Positions 5,751 through 10,840 of a stretch of DNA of 10,840 bases are shown here, in pieces. Source of the stretch: an uncultured Phycisphaerales bacterium (GTDB lineage Bacteria; Planctomycetota; Phycisphaerae; WQYP01). Where the stretch lies: assembly GCA_937901265.1 (NCBI GenBank), contig CALCHA010000126.1, positions 1 to 10,840 on the forward strand, read 5' to 3'. The first letter of the stretch is position 1, and each line of letters opens with the position of its first letter. A model generated the notes under the pieces. The model had not been told where the DNA came from and did no database searches. It saw only the letters and a list, made by a program, of their open reading frames with translations. A program made the position numbers and the translations under genes.

Positions 5751-8700
5751 TCATTTGGCGGCGGAAAGCGTGCCGCTGGAGGGGTCGAGCGTCAGCCGCA
5801 GCGACGCCTCGGTTTTTTCCGGGACGGTGAGGGTGCCCCTGGCGGTGCGGCCATCGGGGAGTTTCACAGTGACGTCGTAGGTGCCATGAAAGGCGCGGGC
5901 GGTGATGCGGCCATCGAGACCGGTCTGGGTGTCGACGTGCGTGTGCCAGGTTTCGTGGAGGAGCTTGCGGATCGCTTCGATGGCCGGCTCGGGGTTGCCC
6001 TTGCTGTCCTCCATGCCCCCGGAGGGTCCCCAGCCCGAGGGGTTCAGGCCCCAGAGGTTGACCATATCGACATGGGGATTGGAGAAGGCGACGGTGAAGT
6101 AGCGGGCGAAGTATTCCGCGCGGAGCGCCGGCGTCCATGTGCCGTGGCGGACGGGGCCGGTGATTGGGTAGCCGTTGGGGGGCAGGTATTCCTCGGTGAG
6201 GTGCACGCGGACGCCCTGATCGACGAATTTCTGGATGACTTCGTACTCTTCGCGCGGGTCGGCCCAGAGGCCGGCGGGGTGGTGGGCGTGCAGGCCGAAG
6301 TAATCGGGCGTGATGCCCTGGCTCTTGAGCCAGAGGAGGTCGTCAAAACCCTTGAACTGGCCCCAGTTGCGGTGTTCGCTGGGGCCATTGCCGTCCCAGA
6401 GGCGCACGCAATCGGAGATGCCCAGCTGGATGCCCGGGTACTTGGCGCGCAGCAGCCTGAACACTTCCGGCGTGAGCTTGAGAAGGTACCCTTCGTTCTC
6501 CACCTGCCAGTATTTGACCTTGCCGACATAGCGGTCCACGACGGCCAGGGCGTGCTCGTTGAAGGCCTTCTGCGTGGGATTGGTGCGCATGTACACCGGG
6601 AGAATGCCCGAGAGGTAGTGGTATTCCAGCGTCATGTGGTGCTGCTGGGCGAAATCAACGTATTTGTCGAGGTCGCTCCAGCGCATGTCGCCGGGCGTGG
6701 GTTCGACGTAGCACCACTTTCCCGAGAAGGGGATCATCGACGCATTGAAGGCGCTGGCGGCCAATTGAAGTTCGCGGGGGGTGACCGGCGCGGGCTTCTG
6801 GTCGCCGATGGGGCTGATGTTGTTGGGTTCAAAAAAGCCCAGCGACACGCCGAACGAAAAGGCGTGGTTCGTCTGTTCGAGCGTGATCGGGGCCGCCTGC
6901 ACCGGACGCCCCGCGGAATCGACGATCTGCAGCGTGATGTCGGCCTTGCGGTATTTTTCGATGTTTCCCGCGACCGTGGTGTTCATGAACTTTTCGATGG
7001 CCGCCCACTGCACCGGGTTGTTCACGTCCGCCGGCGGAGGCGGGGCGTCGGCCACGCGCGCGATTTCGGGCTTGTAGAGGGCGTAGCGCTGGTCTTCATA
7101 AGCCACGGCAAGGGAGCGCGGGGCGGGGCTCTCGCGCGGAAGCAGGATGTAGTCCGCATCATATTTTTTTGCCAGCGCCGCCAGCGCGCGGTCGTCCAGC
7201 GTGCCCAGCGCGTCGCCGCGGGCGACCAGCGAGGCGTTGTCCTTGGCCAGCAGCAGGTGCGGCTCCAGGTCGCGGACGCGCGCGAGCCACTCGGGCCCGA
7301 AGTCGGCGGAAAAATAGAGCTGCGTGCCGTCGCGCCAGTCGCCGACGATCGCCCGCTCCGCCCCGATGCGAAAGTTGGCCATGCCGCTGGGCGTGAGGAA
7401 CAGGGCGTCGGGAGCGGTGTGGGTGTTGGCCCAGGTTTCCATGTCGGCGAGGGCGGCGGCATCCGGCGTGCGCGGGGCGGGATCGATGTCGCGCCCGTAG
7501 AGCGCCACGCTCAGCAGCAACCCCGCGGCAAGCGCCGCCGTGCCGATGCCCCACTGAATTTTGCGCGATCTGACCGCCGTCGCCCCCACCGCGAGAGCGG
7601 CCGCGATCAGCAGCGGCCCCCACGCCAGCACCGCGCCCCAGCGCCCTGTATCCACGCCCAGCCAGTCGCCAGCTCCCGCCCCCGGCAGTCCGGGAATCGG
7701 AAACCCCAGCCGCAGGTGGGCGAGAAACGCCACCAGCAACGCAAAGGCGACCACGATCGCCTGCCCCCACCACAGCCGACCGCTCACCAGCGCCGCCACA
7801 GCCGCGGCGGCGACGGCCCAGGGAAGCAGCGGCAGGAGCGCGGGAATCGCCAGCGTCAGGAACACAAAAATGCCCGCGATCAGCTCCGCCGCACGCGCCG
7901 CCGGACGCAGCGTCACTGCCGGGCCATGAGCGCTCGCCGCCGCGCCGCACGCCCCCGCGCGCACCCCCATGGCGCACGCGTGCGCGATATGCACCAGCAT
8001 CAGCACCAGCAGCAGCCGCGACGCCCGGAACGGCTGCAGCCGGATCATCAAGGGCCAGGGATGGATTTCCGTAAAGTAGTACCCCGCCGCAAAAAACGCG
8101 GCGAGCGCCGCCGTCATCAGCACCGTCATCCGCGCCGTGCGCACGCTGAATCCCTTCCAGCGCACCGGGGCGAAACTCCACGAAAGCACGAACAACGCGA
8201 AAAACAGCACAAACCGCGGCACCTCCGGATCGCCCGCCACCCACCACGAACTCGGAAACGAATGGTCCGCCGATCGCACCCGCATGAGGTTGACCCAGCC
8301 CGCATCGAAAACCTGGTGCTGCGTCACCATCTGCACCAGCGTGGGCAGCGCCGGCACGATCGCCGCGCCGCCACAGAGCGCGACCCGGCGGAACCAGATC
8401 GCCGGACGCTCGCGCCCCAGATCCGCCAGCAGCGCCGCCCCCAGCATCAGCATCACATACGCCGCCGTGAGCGCATGGATGTTGAACAGTATCCCCGCCA
8501 GGAGAAACCCAGCGACCAGCCGGCGGCGATACCCCAGGGCCAGCGCCGCCACCGCGATCGGAAGCGCGATGTAGGTGTGCGTGAAACCGGTCGAATAAAG
8601 CCCGTCACCGGCCAGTGCCTGATGATGCCCCGCCACCAGCAGCACCACGCCCGCCAGCGCCGCGGTGTGGCTGCGAAAGATCGCCCGCCCCAGCGCATAC

Positions 8701-9047
8701 ACGGCGGCGAGCGTTGCAAAGCTGGTGAGAATCTGCAGCACCAGATACACCGGCGCAAGGCCAAACGCCCTCACCAGCGGAGCGATCATGCGGAAGAAAA
8801 AGCTGGGATACAGCGGCATGGTCTGGCGGACCATCTCGTCGTTGGCGAAGAGCCCCGGCGACGCCCACGCTTTCACGAAAGCGATCTGGATCGCCTGGTT
8901 GCCCACGCCGATCTGATACCCGGCGACGGCGATCTGCGCCACCGCCAGCAGCAGACAAATGCCCACGCCGACGACTGCCGGCGCTCCGGGTTTGCCGGTT
9001 GCCGCCCGTTGGCTCAACGCCGGCGTCTCAGGGACTGCACTGTTCAT
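5751..9047 (-). CDS. Polytopic membrane protein fused to a periplasmic GH10 (xylanase-like) domain
   Basis: This single intact frame encodes about 1,098 residues. Residues about 25-520 hold 13-15 hydrophobic segments with short loops, like large GT-C-type or DUF6798-like membrane proteins. A soluble segment follows (about 525-670) with ETWANTHTAPDALFLTP and IVGDWRDGTQLYF, a pattern I associate with that membrane family. From about 695 a GH10-like module begins: ITLQIVDSAGRPV and FSFGVSLGFF, then KWCYVEPTPGDMRW (about 776), YWQVENEGY with E852 as the expected acid/base, GLHAHHP (about 920), LTEEYLP with E952 as the expected nucleophile, and VNLWGLNPSGW (about 1000). A small C-terminal beta domain ends the protein. 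The 100-residue gap between the two Glu fits GH10. The C-terminal part should face the periplasm. The ATG at 9047 is chosen; a GTG at 9053 is possible and neither has a strong ribosome site. The stop is 2 bases from the converging PL4 gene. Substrate and role of the membrane part are unknown. Confidence 0.85.
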   Translation of the reverse strand: MNSAVPETPALSQRAATGKPGAPAVVGVGICLLLAVAQIAVAGYQIGVGNQAIQIAFVKAWASPGLFANDEMVRQTMPLYPSFFFRMIAPLVRAFGLAPVYLVLQILTSFATLAAVYALGRAIFRSHTAALAGVVLLVAGHHQALAGDGLYSTGFTHTYIALPIAVAALALGYRRRLVAGFLLAGILFNIHALTAAYVMLMLGAALLADLGRERPAIWFRRVALCGGAAIVPALPTLVQMVTQHQVFDAGWVNLMRVRSADHSFPSSWWVAGDPEVPRFVLFFALFVLSWSFAPVRWKGFSVRTARMTVLMTAALAAFFAAGYYFTEIHPWPLMIRLQPFRASRLLLVLMLVHIAHACAMGVRAGACGAAASAHGPAVTLRPAARAAELIAGIFVFLTLAIPALLPLLPWAVAAAAVAALVSGRLWWGQAIVVAFALLVAFLAHLRLGFPIPGLPGAGAGDWLGVDTGRWGAVLAWGPLLIAAALAVGATAVRSRKIQWGIGTAALAAGLLLSVALYGRDIDPAPRTPDAAALADMETWANTHTAPDALFLTPSGMANFRIGAERAIVGDWRDGTQLYFSADFGPEWLARVRDLEPHLLLAKDNASLVARGDALGTLDDRALAALAKKYDADYILLPRESPAPRSLAVAYEDQRYALYKPEIARVADAPPPPADVNNPVQWAAIEKFMNTTVAGNIEKYRKADITLQIVDSAGRPVQAAPITLEQTNHAFSFGVSLGFFEPNNISPIGDQKPAPVTPRELQLAASAFNASMIPFSGKWCYVEPTPGDMRWSDLDKYVDFAQQHHMTLEYHYLSGILPVYMRTNPTQKAFNEHALAVVDRYVGKVKYWQVENEGYLLKLTPEVFRLLRAKYPGIQLGISDCVRLWDGNGPSEHRNWGQFKGFDDLLWLKSQGITPDYFGLHAHHPAGLWADPREEYEVIQKFVDQGVRVHLTEEYLPPNGYPITGPVRHGTWTPALRAEYFARYFTVAFSNPHVDMVNLWGLNPSGWGPSGGMEDSKGNPEPAIEAIRKLLHETWHTHVDTQTGLDGRITARAFHGTYDVTVKLPDGRTARGTLTVPEKTEASLRLTLDPSSGTLSAAK

Positions 9048-9123
9048 GATCACGGTCCACTCTTACACACAGGGACGACTTCCCGATCTCCCACGTTTCC
9101 ACCCACGCGGCTTCGTCACGCAA

Positions 9124-9163
9124 GTTGCGGCACGACCCTGCTTTCATGCACATCTGCCGCAAC
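9124..9163. promoter_or_regulatory. Perfect 9-bp dyad, possible operator
   Basis: GTTGCGGCA (9124-9132) and its exact reverse complement TGCCGCAAC (9155-9163) are spaced 31 bases centre to centre, about three helical turns. They lie between two divergent genes and end one base before a possible -35 box. The layout suits a dimeric regulator bound at two half-sites, or a looped operator. No regulator gene is in the window. Confidence 0.4.
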
Positions 9164-9164
9164 C

Positions 9165-9194
9165 TTTTCACGCTGTCCGCGTTACCCCTACACT
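9165..9194 (+). promoter_or_regulatory. Possible sigma70-like promoter for the TPR-like gene
   Basis: TTTTCA (9165-9170), 18 bases, then TACACT (9189-9194); each box matches 4 of 6 consensus bases. Transcription would start only a few bases before the ATG at 9209, giving a very short leader. This is a weak match. Confidence 0.3.
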
Positions 9195-9208
9195 ACAACG
9201 GTGAAACC

Positions 9209-9664
9209 ATGACCCAGCATGCACGAAAACCCGCCGCCGCCGCTCTTCTGCTCACCCTTGCCCTCGGGCTCGCGGCGCTGGGCGCGACCGGGCGTCTGGC
9301 GGCGGAAAAGCCCACCAGCGACCTCCACGCCCTCGAAAAGCAGATCGCCGGCCATCCCGATGCCGCCACCTGGAACGCTTATGGCGATGCCCTCCGCGCT
9401 GCAGGCCGCAGCACCACCGCCGCTGAAGCCTATCGGCGAGCGCTGGAGCTCGACCCCGGCCTCCGCAATGCACGCATCAACCTGGCGCTCTCGCTCGTCG
9501 CCGCCGGCGATGCCGATGGCTTCTTTTCCTATGTCTCCCGCCTCACCCTCACCGATCCCAAGTTCGCCGCTCTCCTGATGGACCGGGCCGAACTCGCGCC
9601 CCTGCGCGGCGATCCACGCTTCCCCATCGCCCGCACCACCGCTCACGCCGCCGCCGTCGATTGA
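9209..9664 (+). CDS. Small exported TPR-like protein
   Basis: This 151-residue protein has an N-terminal hydrophobic stretch (residues 8-27) followed by LAAEKP, which reads as a signal peptide or membrane anchor. Residues about 38-100 form two tetratricopeptide-like helix pairs: WNAYGDALRAAGRSTTAAEA leading into YRRALELDPG, then ARINLALSLVAAGD. The closing AELAPLRGDPRF resembles the common C-terminal motif of bacterial TPR proteins. TPRs mediate protein-protein contact; no partner can be named. The frame extends upstream to a non-canonical possible start at 9125 (TTG), but that would place charged residues before the signal and overlap the dyad. The ATG at 9209, preceded by a weak GGTGA, is preferred. 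It diverges from the membrane-GH10 gene and converges on the endonuclease gene with a 24-base gap. Confidence 0.75.
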   Translation: MTQHARKPAAAALLLTLALGLAALGATGRLAAEKPTSDLHALEKQIAGHPDAATWNAYGDALRAAGRSTTAAEAYRRALELDPGLRNARINLALSLVAAGDADGFFSYVSRLTLTDPKFAALLMDRAELAPLRGDPRFPIARTTAHAAAVD

Positions 9665-9688
9665 CCCCCTGCCCGCCCCGCCCGCGAT

Positions 9689-10576
9689 TCACCACATCGG
9701 CCACACTTTGCCCTTCAGAGAGGCCCCCTCCGCCACCTCCGGCAGGAACGTCAGCCCTGTCTCCTTCTCGATCTCCGCGATGCTGCTGAGAAAGGGCCCC
9801 GGCAGTTCCGTCCCGCGCACACTCTGCGGCATGATCACCGAAAACACCCGCACCCGCCCCCCCGTCCGCTCCACCAGGATCTTGTAAAACGCCGCCGGCA
9901 CCGCGATGCCGCTACGCAGCGTCCGCGCCGCCCCGCCGTTGAGGTCCGCGAATATCGGGCCGTCCGTCACCCACACCTCCCCGCTCTTGTCCGCATAAGG
10001 CACCTCCCGCGCCTCCAGCTTGTCCCACACCCGCTCGTTCAAATTCGGCGACTGCGGGCAGATGTTGCTCAGCAGAAACGTCTCGTGCTGCGCGTCGGCA
10101 CCAAAGCAGTGGGCGATCGCCGCGTTGGGCGCCATGTGGCCCCGGTCAAAGCCCGAGCCCGTGAAATCATCGTGCGTCGTCCGCGCCCGCGTCCGCGTGT
10201 CCGTCACAAAGTTCCCCGTCGGCCGCGGCAGGCGGAAGGGATGCTCCGTCGCGATCACGTGATAGCACACGTACAGCGGATCGCGCCGCGCATCCGAATA
10301 GCCCGAAATGTACGCGATGTTCCGCAACACCGTGACCGGATACCCCGCCGATGCTCGCGGCAACCCGCCGAACACGATCCCGTTTTCCGTGACCAGCGGC
10401 CCCGAAACTTCGCCCGCACCCGTGGCGGCGATCGGCGGCGGCTCCGCGGCCGGCGACAGCGCCCCCTGCCGCCGAACGAGCACGAAATAGAGCAGCGTCC
10501 CCAGCAGCAGCAGGATGATGAAAACCATCACCCCGGCGGGCATTCGGAAAGTCTTCGGCAAACGGGATCGAGCCAT
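9689..10576 (-). CDS. Membrane-anchored DNA/RNA non-specific endonuclease
   Basis: This 295-residue protein belongs to the beta-beta-alpha-metal (NucA/Serratia-nuclease) type, which cuts DNA and RNA with a single Mg2+ ion. After a basic N-terminus comes one membrane segment (GVMVFIILLLLGTLLYFVLV, about 14-33), so the nuclease domain should lie outside the cytoplasm. The signature DRGHMAPN (144-151) holds the general base His147. SNICPQSPNLNERVW contains Asn180 at the place of the metal-binding Asn of Serratia nuclease, and Glu188 in WDKLE also matches. All key residues are present and the domain is full length. The ATG at 10576 is chosen, preceded by GGGAGAG about 11 bases upstream; a TTG at 10615 would extend it by 13 residues. 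Such enzymes serve in nutrient nucleic-acid scavenging or defence, and nothing here decides which. No adjacent immunity or inhibitor gene is seen. Confidence 0.9.
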   Translation of the reverse strand: MARSRLPKTFRMPAGVMVFIILLLLGTLLYFVLVRRQGALSPAAEPPPIAATGAGEVSGPLVTENGIVFGGLPRASAGYPVTVLRNIAYISGYSDARRDPLYVCYHVIATEHPFRLPRPTGNFVTDTRTRARTTHDDFTGSGFDRGHMAPNAAIAHCFGADAQHETFLLSNICPQSPNLNERVWDKLEAREVPYADKSGEVWVTDGPIFADLNGGAARTLRSGIAVPAAFYKILVERTGGRVRVFSVIMPQSVRGTELPGPFLSSIAEIEKETGLTFLPEVAEGASLKGKVWPMW

Positions 10577-10778
10577 GCGACCGACCACTCTCCCACACCC
10601 CGCCGACGCCGTCAAAACTCCCGCGCCGGCACCAGCGCGTCATTCCCTCCCGCACACTCACCCCGTCTCCAGCACTCCCCTCCCTCAAAACCAGCCGCAA
10701 CCCGCCGCCGTCTCCAACCTCGCCATAAACTTCCCCGGGAACCAGCACACCCCCCGAGCCGCAACTTTGAATTCCCGC

Positions 10779-10806
10779 TTGACTTTCCACCCCCGCGCGT
10801 TATCCT
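10779..10806 (+). promoter_or_regulatory. Sigma70-like promoter reading out of the window
   Basis: TTGACT (10779-10784, 5 of 6), a 16-base spacer, then TATCCT (10801-10806, 4 of 6). It points rightward to a gene beyond the window, divergent from the endonuclease. The stretch 10577-10778 between it and the endonuclease start shows nothing else I can name and is very C-rich on the + strand. Confidence 0.5.
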
Positions 10807-10840
10807 CAGCCCCATCACTTCCTCGCACGCTTCTGCTCTC

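Noticed and set aside
7400..7560. A dif-like replication terminus site near the skew switch
   Set aside because: No AT-rich 28-bp dif-like sequence is visible there.
5172..9212. A very long open frame on the + strand (about 1,346 codons) opposite the membrane-GH10 gene
   Set aside because: Its product is a mix of Arg, His, Gln and Gly without domains, and it overlaps the PL4 gene and the whole - strand gene. It exists because stop codons are rare in GC-rich antisense frames.
10612..10818. Short open frame on the - strand upstream of the endonuclease
   Set aside because: Gly/Arg-rich with no domain or ribosome site, and it overlaps the rightward promoter.

Overview
The window is high-GC bacterial DNA, apparently around 65 % by eye. 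The gene set suggests the PVC superphylum, most likely a planctomycete of the Phycisphaerae type. The evidence is a fused membrane/spermidine-synthase protein, secreted pectin-type enzymes with AxA signal peptides, a large membrane protein of the type common in planctomycetes, and an intergenic palindromic element built on GGCATCGGCATCC. This placement is inference; no rRNA or other marker gene is present.

Layout from left to right. (1) Positions 1-1515 (+) hold the C-terminal part of a membrane-fused spermidine-synthase-like protein whose start lies outside the window. (2) Overlapping it by 4 bases (ATGA) is a secreted GH28-type right-handed beta-helix protein, 1512-3443 (+), with a Gly/Arg/Gln-rich insert of about 120 residues near its N-terminus. 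(3) The gap 3444-3768 has no gene. It carries a G-quadruplex-like run, a long inverted-repeat element and a GC hairpin ahead of the next gene. (4) A secreted rhamnogalacturonan lyase of family PL4 lies at 3769-5748 (+). (5) Converging on it with a 2-base gap is a protein of about 1,098 residues, 5751-9047 (-), which joins a polytopic membrane domain of 13-15 segments to a periplasmic GH10 (xylanase-type) domain. (6) A divergent intergenic region, 9048-9208, has a perfect 9-bp dyad next to a possible promoter. (7) A small exported TPR-like protein lies at 9209-9664 (+). (8) Converging on it is a membrane-anchored DNA/RNA non-specific endonuclease, 9689-10576 (-). (9) The last 264 bases have no gene but contain a good sigma70-like promoter reading rightward out of the window.

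How the genes may work together: the GH28 and PL4 proteins plausibly cooperate on the rhamnogalacturonan/pectin backbone outside the cytoplasm. The GH10 domain could add hemicellulose or another glycan as substrate, but its fusion to a membrane domain of glycosyltransferase-C-like appearance may instead point to making or trimming the cell's own envelope glycan. No sugar transporter, regulator or SusC/D-like pair is visible, so this is not a complete classical utilisation locus. The membrane-GH10 fusion is the most unusual item in the window.
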